Positions 44,703-54,434 are shown, counted from the stretch's first letter. The stretch: DNA of 64,000 bases from Eubacterium sp. (GCA_022794015.1 JAAWDZ010000029.1:58146-122145), one strand, 5' to 3'. Notes: generated by a model not told the origin, from the sequence alone. Numbers and translations: made by a program.

Positions 44703-46331
44703 ATGACGACATTTCATCAATATAAAGACAGTAAAGATATGGAAGAAAAGCTGCAGCAGGCTGCAAAGCTTCTGCCGGGGCCGTCCCGGCCGCTTTCTCT
44801 GTCGCCGGTTATGGCAGAGAGGTGCAGGAGGGCGTCTTTTTGGCGTATACCGGCCATAAGGATGGCTGCAATCGTCCTGGTTATTCTGGTTATGGGAAGC
44901 ACGACGATTTTTGCCGGCGGGCCTGCGATTGTGTCTGCCCTTGCGCGCTTTTTTTCTTCCGGAATTACCGAAGAGCCTCCAATAGAGGCGATGAATTCAG
45001 AAGAGAGTTCTGCGGAGGGTGCAGCAGGCCCTGTTTCCGGGGAACTGAGCGGGAATATCGATCGGCAGACGGCAGGCAGCCTTACGCTGATACAGGATGT
45101 TACGCTGGATGACCATTTTACGGCATCCTATGCCAGCAGTACCGACTATCTGACTTTAGAGGAAACGCCATCTGGTACGCCGCTGTTTCGGACAATGACG
45201 GCGGATGGGAAAACGGTTTATTACAGCGTAGCGGACGGCAGACTGGTGGAAATAGATTTAGAGCCGGAAAAATTGACGGCGGCTGTACAGCCGGGGGCGC
45301 TGCCCGGCATTATGACCTATGGCGGAACTACCGAAGACTATCAGGGCCTTACGCTGCCGCGTATGGAATTTGAGGTAACCTGGCGGCAGTACGGAGCAGA
45401 TATTCTGATTGATGAGGAAGAAGCCGGAATGCGTTTTGATATTGGAAGCACCTGGGGTGTAGATTTGGGAAATGATTATGACGGGCAATTTTTTTATCAG
45501 GCATTTCCAGGAAGAGAGGATATGATACAGGTGTTGTTTCTTCTGGATGCGCAGCAGACCGGCTACCAGTATCCGTTTTTGTTGAATTTAAAAACGGGGG
45601 AGGTATCCGATCCGCTGGCTTTAGCAGATTTGTCTGGCTGGGACTGCATTACGGAGCTTTCTATTCAGCCGGATCTTCTGACCGCTGTGGCTATGGCAGG
45701 CAGCAGCCATGAGGATTTGCAAAAGATTACGATTGATTTGAAGACGGGTGAGGTTGACGCAGAGGAGGCTTTTATGGGGCAGCCGCCGGCAGACGATTGC
45801 GTTATCTGGTTTTCCGTAGACAGTCATACGCTGTTTTATGTTGATGGAACAGAGGAAAGCGGAGACGGGTATCTTTATGATACGCAGACCGGGAAGTCAA
45901 CGGTCTTGTTTACGGATGCGGCCAGTTCGTCCTGGAACAATGGATTTGGTCCGGCACAGCGACGTTGGGAATCCATTGGTTATGGATATCTGGTATATTT
46001 TGCCGACGGGAAAGTCTCGCTGATCAATTTGCAGGACGGCGGAACTAAAACGGCGCTGAATGGGATTCCCGTATCCGAAAATACAGATTTTTTTATGAAT
46101 GAGGAGGCTTCTGTTTTGAGTATTTCTGCGCATGATGCGGAGTCGGTTGGTACATCCCGTTTGTGTCTGTTGGATTTAAAGACGATGGAGGCATGGTATT
46201 TTGACCGTGAATTACCGGAGGGCGTGGAAGAATGGTCGAATTATTGGAACGGGGAATATGGGTTTGTGATAGAGGCGAAACATGAGGAAAGCGGAATGAA
46301 TTATGTGTATTTGTATCAGTACAGGCCGTAA
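44703..46331 (+). CDS. Membrane protein downstream of ECF sigma factor, possible anti-sigma/sensor
   Basis: 542 residues from the ATG at 44703 (GAAAGGA upstream; an in-frame TTG at 44685 is less likely). A cytoplasmic N-terminus of about 50 residues precedes one membrane segment (IRMAAIVLVILVMGSTTIFAGG) and a large acidic extracellular part of about 450 residues. That part is rich in short beta strands with DG turns, resembling a beta-propeller (DGKTVYYSVADGRLVEIDL, DGKVSLINLQDGG). The topology fits an anti-sigma factor with sensor domain, but no ZAS zinc motif (HxxxCxxC) is present. Role inferred from position. Confidence 0.75.
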   Translation: MTTFHQYKDSKDMEEKLQQAAKLLPGPSRPLSLSPVMAERCRRASFWRIPAIRMAAIVLVILVMGSTTIFAGGPAIVSALARFFSSGITEEPPIEAMNSEESSAEGAAGPVSGELSGNIDRQTAGSLTLIQDVTLDDHFTASYASSTDYLTLEETPSGTPLFRTMTADGKTVYYSVADGRLVEIDLEPEKLTAAVQPGALPGIMTYGGTTEDYQGLTLPRMEFEVTWRQYGADILIDEEEAGMRFDIGSTWGVDLGNDYDGQFFYQAFPGREDMIQVLFLLDAQQTGYQYPFLLNLKTGEVSDPLALADLSGWDCITELSIQPDLLTAVAMAGSSHEDLQKITIDLKTGEVDAEEAFMGQPPADDCVIWFSVDSHTLFYVDGTEESGDGYLYDTQTGKSTVLFTDAASSSWNNGFGPAQRRWESIGYGYLVYFADGKVSLINLQDGGTKTALNGIPVSENTDFFMNEEASVLSISAHDAESVGTSRLCLLDLKTMEAWYFDRELPEGVEEWSNYWNGEYGFVIEAKHEESGMNYVYLYQYRP

Positions 46332-46525
46332 ATTGAGATGGCGTTAAGATTTTTGGGGTATCCGCAAGGGAGAGGATTGAGCCGTGAGGGCAGAATGCAG
46401 CCAGGGGAAGGACGTATACGCTGCTGCATTTCACACCAGATAACATGAAATTTCCATGACAGACTGGCGTGGTTGTGAAAGGCAACTATACGCTCAACCA
46501 TTACCACATCCATAAAAGGAAATAC

Positions 46526-46553
46526 TTTACAAATGTGAAAAAGAAGATATAAT
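46526..46553 (+). promoter_or_regulatory. Promoter of the SecB-like gene
   Basis: TTTACA (46526-46531), 16 bp, TATAAT (46548-46553). The remaining gap from 46332 contains a loose inverted repeat around GAATGCAGC/GCTGCATTTC and nothing else I can assign. Confidence 0.65.
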
Positions 46554-46616
46554 TATGGATAGCGGATTGAAAAACGGCTATGAAAAGCAAAGGATAATAC
46601 GGACAGGAGTTAGAAT

Positions 46617-47000
46617 ATGAGTATGTTTAAACTGAAAAATCACAGGGTAAAGGAAGCTTCCTTTTTGGAGAATTTTGGAAGGAAAAAGCTGGATCATATG
46701 GATGTCGGAGTAGAGGGCAACATTTTGATTCCGCAGAACCAGGAGAATGACAAAAATGTTATGGTGAAACTGAGACTGAAGCTGGGAAGCAGGGAGGATC
46801 GGATGTATCTGATGCTGGAGACGGCGACGCTTTTTGATGTGACGGAGCAGCAAGAGGCTGTCACAGAGCAGATGGTACGGCAGGAATGTCTGCCAGTGGC
46901 GATGGCAGAGCTTCGGGAAACCGTCCGGCAGGTCAGCGCAGCCTACGGGATAGCGCCGCCGCTTGAGCTTCCTCCGTTTCAGGAAGAGAATACGCAATAG
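46617..47000 (+). CDS. SecB-like small chaperone, tentative
   Basis: 127-residue cytoplasmic protein. The beta-rich N-terminal part has KLRLKLGSREDRMYLMLETATLFDV. The C-terminal part, LPVAMAELRETVRQVSAAYG followed by IAPPLELPPF, resembles the end of SecB-family proteins, where a helix is followed by a Pro-rich closing motif. Classical SecB is absent from most Firmicutes, but SecB-like families occur, some as toxin-antitoxin chaperones. No toxin gene is adjacent. AGGAG precedes the ATG; it is monocistronic, with a strong terminator at 47019-47053. Family call is moderate only. Confidence 0.55.
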   Translation: MSMFKLKNHRVKEASFLENFGRKKLDHMDVGVEGNILIPQNQENDKNVMVKLRLKLGSREDRMYLMLETATLFDVTEQQEAVTEQMVRQECLPVAMAELRETVRQVSAAYGIAPPLELPPFQEENTQ

Positions 47001-47018
47001 CCCACAGGGCAAAAAAGG

Positions 47019-47053
47019 CAGTACAGAACAGGAAATTCTGTACTGTTTTTTTT
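47019..47053 (+). terminator. Strong intrinsic terminator after the SecB-like gene
   Basis: Perfect 10-bp stem CAGTACAGAA (47019-47028) / TTCTGTACTG (47036-47045), 7-nt loop, then eight T. Confidence 0.92.
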
Positions 47054-47132
47054 GCGATTTTTTAAAAGTCACGTTTATGTAAGATACCTGTGTTATAATG
47101 CAGTATCAAACATCAAAAGGAGGGAGAGACTT

Positions 47133-48692
47133 ATGGGCATTTGTAAACGGGCATTTCTTTACATGACGCGCAAATATGTACGGAGTATGCTGCTGTTCAT
47201 TCTGTTTTTTGCGGCAGGGCTGCTTCTGATGGCGAGCTTCGCAGTGGAAGAAGGCGCCGGGAAGGCGGCTGGGGAGTTCCGTAAAATGCTTCCGGCAGGA
47301 ATTACCATTGACTGGCGTATACGGATGGATCTGGATTCGTTTGTCGAGTACAGTACCAATGAAAAGGGAGAGTCCGTGGCCAGAATGAAGCTGCCGATGA
47401 TGAAGGAGGAGTATATTGACGATTTTCTGGCAATGGAGGGCGTCTGTGGATTTTACCGCAATGGGAATTCGGATCAGCTATATACTGGGCTGGACTTACA
47501 GCCTGCCTTTGAGACGCGCCTTTATTTGCTGTCGACAGGGGAGCTTTTAGCGGAAACGGAGGATGACAGGGTGTATGCGGAGAATATGAAAGCGCTTAAG
47601 GAGGAGGATCCTGCACAATATCAGGAGGAGCTGCGCTCAACGGAAGCGGGAATGCACGCGAACCGGTTTATTACGGTGTACGACAGCAAATGGCATCCTG
47701 CTTTTGTCAATGGAGCGGCAGAGCTGACCTGTGGACGTCATGTGCAGTATGGAGATGAGAAAAAGACGGTTATTTCCGAGGAGGTGGCAGAGCGAAACGG
47801 CTTAAAGGTCGGCGACCATATTTCGGCCCGTAATTATGATTTTGTAACGGGAGAGCGGTACGGAAGTCCGTTTGAGATGGAAATTGTCGGGATTTTCCGC
47901 GTTAATTTTGAACAGAAAATAACGAGCTGGACGTTTGAGGACGATATTTTAACAAATACCTGCTTTTGTACATGGGATTTGGACTACTGGTCGCAGGTCG
48001 AGTATAATACGTTTTATCAAAGAGAGATCATTGCAAAGGAATCGGAACCGAATATCGGACGGATGGTATTATTTGTGGAGGATGCTGCGCAGCTGGATTC
48101 GGTGAAGGAGCAGCTTCTTGGGTTTGAGGCAATTGACTGGGACAATTATGAGATTGGTGTGTATGACGAAGATTATCAGGCGGTGGCGGCTCCGCTGCTT
48201 GTGATGACGAAGCTGTCGCATATCATGATTGCGGTGCTGTCAGCCGGAACCCTGATCATCCTTTCTCTGGTGCTTTCCCTGTGGATCCGCGGCCGCAGGC
48301 AGGAGATGGGCATTCTTGCCTCAATCGGGATGAAAAAGAGGAATATGCTGCTGCAGCTTCTGCTGGAAAGCGCCGGAATGGCGGTGCTGGCATTTCTGGC
48401 GGCGGCGTGTCTGGCGGGGCCTGTGTCCGGGCAGATAGGAAATCAGCTGCAGGCCATAACGGAAGCCTCTTATGGAAACGGCGCATATGAAGTGGATATT
48501 GAGCAGGGGACACAGGCGCTGCTCGTTCATATGCAGCCGGTGAAGGGAACCGCCGTAACCTATGACGTTTCGCCAAAGCAGATGGGTGTGGCCGGCCTGC
48601 TTCTGGTGGGAACGGCGGTTCTTTCCACATGGATTTCATTTGGGCAGATACGAAGGGCGAATCCGCGCGAAATTTTGGGAAGAAAAGGGTAA
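47133..48692 (+). CDS. FtsX-like ABC transporter permease without visible ATPase partner
   Basis: 519 residues from the ATG at 47133, chosen for its AAAGGAGGGAG site; upstream codons run into a terminator. One membrane segment at the N-terminus (SMLLFILFFAAGLLLMASFA), a large extracellular domain (about 45-375), then three membrane segments in the FtsX domain (about 380-519) with RRQEMGILASIGMKKRNML and the closing RRANPREILGRKG. Such permeases pair with an ATPase of the LolD/MacB type, usually the next gene. Here neither neighbour is one: upstream is the SecB-like gene and downstream the convergent DUF4132 gene. Confidence 0.9.
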   Translation: MGICKRAFLYMTRKYVRSMLLFILFFAAGLLLMASFAVEEGAGKAAGEFRKMLPAGITIDWRIRMDLDSFVEYSTNEKGESVARMKLPMMKEEYIDDFLAMEGVCGFYRNGNSDQLYTGLDLQPAFETRLYLLSTGELLAETEDDRVYAENMKALKEEDPAQYQEELRSTEAGMHANRFITVYDSKWHPAFVNGAAELTCGRHVQYGDEKKTVISEEVAERNGLKVGDHISARNYDFVTGERYGSPFEMEIVGIFRVNFEQKITSWTFEDDILTNTCFCTWDLDYWSQVEYNTFYQREIIAKESEPNIGRMVLFVEDAAQLDSVKEQLLGFEAIDWDNYEIGVYDEDYQAVAAPLLVMTKLSHIMIAVLSAGTLIILSLVLSLWIRGRRQEMGILASIGMKKRNMLLQLLLESAGMAVLAFLAAACLAGPVSGQIGNQLQAITEASYGNGAYEVDIEQGTQALLVHMQPVKGTAVTYDVSPKQMGVAGLLLVGTAVLSTWISFGQIRRANPREILGRKG

Positions 48693-48695
48693 GGC

Positions 48696-48731
48696 AGCAC
48701 AGATGGGCTTTTCTCTTACCGAATCTGTGCT
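48696..48731. terminator. Hairpin shared by convergent genes
   Basis: AGCACAGAT (48696-48704) / ATCTGTGCT (48723-48731), 9-bp perfect stem, 18-nt loop, between the permease stop and the last codons of the DUF4132 gene. T-runs are weak, so efficiency is uncertain. Confidence 0.5.
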
Positions 48732-51700
48732 AAGATACCGGGATCCTTGATTTTGGTATCCTCTGCAAACAGCAGAATCTTGGACATAATTTCTGCCGTT
48801 TTCGGATCGTCGTCTACAAACGGCAGGAAAATCCTTCCCCGGTGCTGCGAGTGCACCGGAACGACAAACAGCATGGCGTTTCCCATCTGTTTTACGACGC
48901 CGCTTCCTAAGTGAACCGTATATTCTCCCAGCTTTCCGGTTATGATGGCAAAATTTCCATCTGTTTTGACATTTTTGATTCCGAATAAATCCAGATTGCA
49001 CTCTACAATTGCGCGCCGCATTTCAATTGTCGAATGGCTTGTTTCCGGATCGACGCCGCCTGCATGTGCGACGCTGACGGCCAGATCGACATCCCGCATG
49101 ACCTCACTGTAAATAATATCCGGAATATCTTTGATTTTAAGCGGCTTTCCGGTTTTTCGATCCAGAAATACCACCCACTCCAGCGTTGGCGCCTCTATGT
49201 CGCTTGGAGAAAACCAGTCCGCCATGGCGTAGATGCGCGCCACAATATTTTCCTTATAATAAATCTTCTGCAGTCCGTCGTCGTAGTCGGCCACCCAGCG
49301 GCGCCCGCGCAGTACGCCGACGGTTTTCTGCGGCTGGATCTGATTGCCGGAAAACAACATAGATTCTTCCTTTTCCAGCTCTTCGGCAAGCTTGACATAT
49401 AATTCGCGGAAGACCTGCTTAAACGGCTGTTTCAGCTGTTTTTCGAACAGCAGCTTCTGGTAATCGCTCCAGTGTCCCTCGCAGTACAGGTCATATGGAT
49501 GTGCAATCAGCAGCTTATCTGTTGATTTTACAGGCGTAAGATGGCCCGAAACGTTCAAAATGCCGTCCTTTGTGAGGAAGCCTAAGCGGGGAAGCTGCCT
49601 GTTTGCACCATCTGAGAGGGGAGTCGGCTCTGCGTCTGTCGCATGGGGTTGTTCGTCCGGAATGCCGGAAAGCAGCATGGCGTCCGCCTCCACCAGCACG
49701 AGTAACGGCTTTAGCATCGGAGCTACCACCGGATTTTCAGAAAGATCCAAAAGCTCCCACGCCTCAAACGGTGTGCGGTCCTCCATTGCCTGCTCTAACA
49801 TCTGTTTTGTCCGGCTGTACTGCTCCTTTAACGCTTTGTTGGTTTCCTGGATTTTTACGACCTGTTCATTCTTTTTCCATTTGGCGGGAACAGATTTTAA
49901 CGCCTTGCCGTTTTTGCGGCATTTTAGCGTGCTCTTTCCATTTTCGTCTACAAAAATCTGAAGCTCGACGCCGTCGGAACCGTTAATTGCCTGCCATGTA
50001 AAGAAAGAAGAGGCCTGTTCGGCCAGCCGGCTTTCCATGCGAAGAACCAGCCGCGTCACATCGGTAAAGCCTGCGTTGACGCTTAGATTCCGCAGGGCAA
50101 TGTCTACCGCACGGCCCTCGCTGGCGCGGCGCTGTGCACCGAACTGGCGGCTTTCCTTTTTGTATTTCTGGATAAACTGGTAACGGTCTAATAAGTCCTT
50201 TTCCCGTTTTGTTTTTGCCTTTGGCAATGGAAGAAGGCCGAGACTCATCAGAAGATCCTTGTTGCGCTTGGCGGTAATTTCTGCTTTTAATTCCTCCTTG
50301 TCCTTCTTGCCGAGCGCGGCGTCGGCGTACTTTCTGGATCTGCCGTGGGCGGTTCCGCTGGAGGAATATTTGGCGGCGTCGTAAAGAAGCCCAAAGTTTT
50401 TCTCGCCGACCTTTTCATAGGATTCGAAGAACCAGTTTAAATCAAATGCGCCGTCGTGCAGCTCTTCCGGGGAAAGGGGCGTATATCTGGCAATAATGGA
50501 GGTAATATGGTCGTCAAAATGTTCGCTGGTATGCGCCATAAAATAATAGCAGGCGCTGGCAAAGCCGGGAAGTTCAAAATATTCTTCCAGCATCGGAATC
50601 CACTGCTCCGCGTACATGGCAAGCTCATTTAAGCGTTTTCTGGTAATGTCTGTGCCCTTTAGTGCGTTTGCCAGATCCGCAGCTGTTTCGTCCTCCTTCG
50701 GGTGGCTGACCGACAGCAGATGGCTTAAAACCTCCCGCTTTTCCGAAGCGGAGGTATAGTAGCTGTAGCCCCGCTGCAGCGGCTCCTTTCCGAGAGCGGT
50801 TAAAATTTGAATCATGTAGTCGATGCCATAAATCACTTTAATATTGCTGATCACACCGGAAAACGGTGTGGACTGTTCGCCGCGCTTTAGCTCGACGGCA
50901 AGGACCTTTGGCACAATCTCCCGGTAAAGTTCATGTGCAAGCTGCATGGAGGGAAGCTCGTCTCCGATTTGGTCAAACCGGAATTTTCCATCCGAAGGGG
51001 TGATGACGTTAGGACCGAAAAAGGAATTCAGCGTGCCGACTGCGGCATTTCTGGAGGAAACGGCTCCCTTTTGCTCGACAATGCTAATCGGCGCCAGCAG
51101 GCTTCCAAGGCCCGAAAAGGTAAAAACTGCTTTGTAAAGCAGATCCTTGTCCCAGAAGCTGCGGACATAGCACTGTACATAATCCGAAAGGGAAAGGTAG
51201 GTATCGTAGGCGCTCTGGTAAGGGCGCAGCGTTTCCCGTTTCCTTTGCTGTAAATAGTATTGCTGAAGGCGAAAGCGCAGCGTAAACGCAGTGGCCCAGT
51301 CCTTGTCGTCCACACAGGAGAGCCAGAAGCGCATATTGCGGAAAATCGGGAGATCGGCAGCCCGCTCGGTGTACGTCTGGATTTCACCGTTCCAGCGTTT
51401 TTCGCTGACAGTATAGAAATCATTGGAGGAATCCAGCGCAGACAGCAGGGCGGCCACCCCGCACAGCGCGAAGTGCGCCTTAAGCGTATCCGGTACATAC
51501 TCCGAAAACAGCGTATCTAAAACGGTACGCGCCTGCACGCCGTAGCGCAGCCCCTGGACGAGGTTGGAAAACGGCGGTTTTTTGCGAATCCCTTTGCCGA
51601 ATACTTTTTTGTAAAGCGGCAGGTTCTGTTCATACTGATTGCGGCCCGATCGGCAGTCCTGGTAGAGCTTGATTTCCAAAAGCAGCTGCGGCGTTTTGAT

Positions 51701-53944
51701 TTCTGTCTCATAAAAGGATTCCCACAGCTTACGGAACGGGTATCCGTCTAATGGCGTGGCGTCCGGGTCGCTTCCGATCCAGCGGCTGCGTTCCAGCCTG
51801 TTCCCCAGTGTTTCATCTTCATTCCAGGCCGTTTTGTAGGTTTGCCCGCGATTTTCTTCAATCAGACTGTTTAATGCCTCTAAGACACGGATGCATTCCG
51901 CTTCCCCACAGGTAAACAGAGAAGATGCCTGTTTGTCGTCTGCGTCCGCCGGCGGCAGAACCCATTCTTTGTTTACATCATAAAAGCCGTAACCCGGTGT
52001 ATTTAAAATTTCCTGTGCTTCGCTTGATGCTCCGGTCAGCTCCTGCAGCAGCACCTGCTCCCTGCCGGTTGCTCCGGTAAATTCTGTCAGATATGGCCAA
52101 ACAAGCGAAAAATGGTCTGCGCTTTCCTTTTTCATCTGCAGGGCAAGGTCCAGCGCACCCATATGACATTCCTCGGATTTCGCAGAAAGCAGCCTTCCGA
52201 TTGATTCGGCGAGCTGTTCTGGCGGCTGCTTTTTTAACAGTGCAAGCGTTCCGGCGCGGCCTTTTTTGTATTTTAAATTCTGTTCAATTTTCAGATAATC
52301 CTCTGTCGAAAGTATCATATCGTCCGCCAGCTTATAAGCGGCCTGACAGGTATCCTCTTCCGGATTGTGCATCAGGTCAAACAGCATTTCGCGCCGTACC
52401 TTAGAGGTGGGACGGTAAAGAAGCACGCGTGCCGCAGACTCGCGGCCGGCAGTTCCGTACCGCGTTCCCTGTCCAATGACAGGGATTCGCTTAGCCGCTT
52501 CGTCTAACAGGGAATCCTCCTGCAGCATCCAGGCAATCAGGCACATGCGTACCGCAAGATCTGACTGCGTGAGCGTGACCTCATGCCAGGGGAAGATGCA
52601 GGGAGAAAGCACAAGCCCTTTTTTAGGAAGCTGTTCGGAGATGTTTTTTAAAATATCGTAAAACAGACGGGCTTCCTCTCTGCTTTCAAACAGCTCGGTC
52701 GGCTCCAGTTTTTTCGGCTCGCAAATGTCGCAGCCATGCAGAGAATAGTATGTGTTGTTCTCCTTTTTGGCCAGGGACAAAAGGCGCATGCCAGCGGAAG
52801 ACACAAAGTTTTCCATAAAACAGGCGACAAGCTCCAAATCATCCGAAAAATCCCGGATGATGTCCCCTGAAACCTGCATTTTTAACGATTCGCTCTGCAA
52901 AGAGCGGGTAAAATAGGAGGCGGTCAGCTTCTGGTTTTTTGTGCCGTGCCTTACCAGCTCCTGTACGGCGTCCATCGCGTCTTCGGCCCGGTAAAAGCCC
53001 AGCGCCCAGAGCGCACAGCTGATGGCGACCGAGTCATTCGTCGCAAGCTGCTCTTTGCGGAAAGCTTCATCCCGCAGACAGCCGCCCATAAGGCGCAGCA
53101 GCTTTTCTGAAATCCTGTCCACGCTGTTTTCGTTAAAAATGCCGATCCAGGTGCTGACTGCGCGTTTCACCGAAGAATAGCGGATGAGATTGTTTTCCTC
53201 GATTATGTAAAACAGGTGTAAAAAGGCCTCCGGGCGTCCGGCGTCCATAGTCTCGCACACCGCCTGTCTCGCACCCTCCTGAAGCCTTGCCGCGAGCAAA
53301 AACTTGCCAAGCAGATCATACATCTCTTCATTTTTGCACATTACAATGCCCTGGATCAGTTCATGGCTGATCATGGCCGTATTGCCCTCGCCGAGCAGGA
53401 TATCCTTTACCGCCTGTATGGTTTTTTCATTGCCGCGGTCAATCTGCGCCGCCAGAATTCCCGCGTAGGAAAAAAATTCGGTTCTGGCATGGTCATAAAT
53501 CTCCGGATCGACGTGGCCCGTCAAAATGTCCGAAAGCGGCGCATGGTAAAACGTAAGCCTTGTATAGGCCCGAAACAGGCGGATGGCGGCTTCTGCAAAC
53601 GGCGCATAGCTGTCAGAACGGACGCTTCTGCGGAACCAGCCGGCGGTCATCTGGAATTGGTTCATCTGATCTAAGGCATAGTAAAATTCCTCATGGAGAT
53701 CGGTGGGAATACAGGCGCGGATCAGAGCCTGAAATTTGTCCTGGAAGAGCGCTCTCATGGTAGGGTAAACGCCATTCTCCAGCTGCTGTCTCATCCATTC
53801 GCAGGTATCGTGAGGAATGGAGTAATAGTAGGTATCCGGGAGCAGGGAGGCTTCCTGTTTGGAAACATGCGCTGCGTTTTGTTTGGTCTGTGCGACCCAG
53901 TCTTCGCTTAATTTTCTTCTGGTCTGGTAGGTAAATTCGGCCAT
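48716..53944 (-). CDS. 1742-residue DUF4132-type protein
   Basis: Very large predicted cytoplasmic protein without signal or membrane segments. The first about 1150 residues are helical and repeat-like, reminiscent of HEAT-type solenoids (for example SKVRREMLFDLMHNPEEDTCQAAYKLADD). The C-terminal about 350 residues match what I know of DUF4132: MRDVDLAVSVAHAGG, TIEMRRAIVECNLDLFGI, YTVHLGSGVVKQMGNAML and the closing FLPFVDDDPKTAEIMSKILL. In Escherichia coli the relatives MolR/YehI lie in a cluster with a MoxR ATPase and VWA proteins; no such genes are visible here. Function is unsettled. AAAGGAGGG precedes the start, and it lies 70 bp after the small gene at 54015, surely the same operon. Confidence 0.8.
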   Translation of the reverse strand: MAEFTYQTRRKLSEDWVAQTKQNAAHVSKQEASLLPDTYYYSIPHDTCEWMRQQLENGVYPTMRALFQDKFQALIRACIPTDLHEEFYYALDQMNQFQMTAGWFRRSVRSDSYAPFAEAAIRLFRAYTRLTFYHAPLSDILTGHVDPEIYDHARTEFFSYAGILAAQIDRGNEKTIQAVKDILLGEGNTAMISHELIQGIVMCKNEEMYDLLGKFLLAARLQEGARQAVCETMDAGRPEAFLHLFYIIEENNLIRYSSVKRAVSTWIGIFNENSVDRISEKLLRLMGGCLRDEAFRKEQLATNDSVAISCALWALGFYRAEDAMDAVQELVRHGTKNQKLTASYFTRSLQSESLKMQVSGDIIRDFSDDLELVACFMENFVSSAGMRLLSLAKKENNTYYSLHGCDICEPKKLEPTELFESREEARLFYDILKNISEQLPKKGLVLSPCIFPWHEVTLTQSDLAVRMCLIAWMLQEDSLLDEAAKRIPVIGQGTRYGTAGRESAARVLLYRPTSKVRREMLFDLMHNPEEDTCQAAYKLADDMILSTEDYLKIEQNLKYKKGRAGTLALLKKQPPEQLAESIGRLLSAKSEECHMGALDLALQMKKESADHFSLVWPYLTEFTGATGREQVLLQELTGASSEAQEILNTPGYGFYDVNKEWVLPPADADDKQASSLFTCGEAECIRVLEALNSLIEENRGQTYKTAWNEDETLGNRLERSRWIGSDPDATPLDGYPFRKLWESFYETEIKTPQLLLEIKLYQDCRSGRNQYEQNLPLYKKVFGKGIRKKPPFSNLVQGLRYGVQARTVLDTLFSEYVPDTLKAHFALCGVAALLSALDSSNDFYTVSEKRWNGEIQTYTERAADLPIFRNMRFWLSCVDDKDWATAFTLRFRLQQYYLQQRKRETLRPYQSAYDTYLSLSDYVQCYVRSFWDKDLLYKAVFTFSGLGSLLAPISIVEQKGAVSSRNAAVGTLNSFFGPNVITPSDGKFRFDQIGDELPSMQLAHELYREIVPKVLAVELKRGEQSTPFSGVISNIKVIYGIDYMIQILTALGKEPLQRGYSYYTSASEKREVLSHLLSVSHPKEDETAADLANALKGTDITRKRLNELAMYAEQWIPMLEEYFELPGFASACYYFMAHTSEHFDDHITSIIARYTPLSPEELHDGAFDLNWFFESYEKVGEKNFGLLYDAAKYSSSGTAHGRSRKYADAALGKKDKEELKAEITAKRNKDLLMSLGLLPLPKAKTKREKDLLDRYQFIQKYKKESRQFGAQRRASEGRAVDIALRNLSVNAGFTDVTRLVLRMESRLAEQASSFFTWQAINGSDGVELQIFVDENGKSTLKCRKNGKALKSVPAKWKKNEQVVKIQETNKALKEQYSRTKQMLEQAMEDRTPFEAWELLDLSENPVVAPMLKPLLVLVEADAMLLSGIPDEQPHATDAEPTPLSDGANRQLPRLGFLTKDGILNVSGHLTPVKSTDKLLIAHPYDLYCEGHWSDYQKLLFEKQLKQPFKQVFRELYVKLAEELEKEESMLFSGNQIQPQKTVGVLRGRRWVADYDDGLQKIYYKENIVARIYAMADWFSPSDIEAPTLEWVVFLDRKTGKPLKIKDIPDIIYSEVMRDVDLAVSVAHAGGVDPETSHSTIEMRRAIVECNLDLFGIKNVKTDGNFAIITGKLGEYTVHLGSGVVKQMGNAMLFVVPVHSQHRGRIFLPFVDDDPKTAEIMSKILLFAEDTKIKDPGILAQIR

Positions 53945-54014
53945 AGGATGTTGTCCCTCCTTTGTAGATATGGTATTTGTGGAAATATGTGATTCTTGCG
54001 TGGATGAGAGTTGG

Positions 54015-54434
54015 CTACCACCCTGACAGCATTGTCAGCCGGATAAAAGTGAACACCGTATTCTCTGTCCACGGAATAGCTTCTTCCAGTGCGGTAAGCT
54101 CCGTCTCGTCTGCAAAGACGCGGTAAATTCCGTCTTCGAAGCACAAAACCGCGTTTGCGACAGCTTCCGCTTCGCAGGCGTCTTCTCCGTTTCGCATGCC
54201 GAATGCGATCTTGCCGCGCGTCGCCTGATCGGCGATTTCCTCCCTGGTCAAAAAGGGAAGGAGCTGTCCCTCGTCTTTTCTGGCGTTATAATCTCTGACG
54301 CCGAGTGTGACCAGATCTGTCAGCAGCTGGCGGACTGTTTTGGGTTTGCGGTCTAAGACAAACGGAACGGGAGTCAGTGCGCCGGGACGCTGCTTTCCCA
54401 GCTTTTTCATTCTCACATGGATTGTAAATGACAT
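54015..54434 (-). CDS. 139-residue protein of unknown family, operon partner of the DUF4132 gene
   Basis: Starts at the ATG at 54434 with AAAAGGAGG eight bases upstream; a longer in-frame reading to 54569 has no ribosome site and an unlikely composition. Cytoplasmic. The N-terminal third alternates strands and a helix: SFTIHVRMKKLG, ALTPVPFVLD, then TVRQLLTDLVTLGVRDYN. This order (strand, strand, helix) is that of ubiquitin-like beta-grasp folds, but so short a pattern proves nothing. The C-terminus has an acidic helix and ends in RLTMLSGW. It precedes the giant gene and is probably made with it, so the two products may act together (inference). Confidence 0.75.
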   Translation of the reverse strand: MSFTIHVRMKKLGKQRPGALTPVPFVLDRKPKTVRQLLTDLVTLGVRDYNARKDEGQLLPFLTREEIADQATRGKIAFGMRNGEDACEAEAVANAVLCFEDGIYRVFADETELTALEEAIPWTENTVFTFIRLTMLSGW

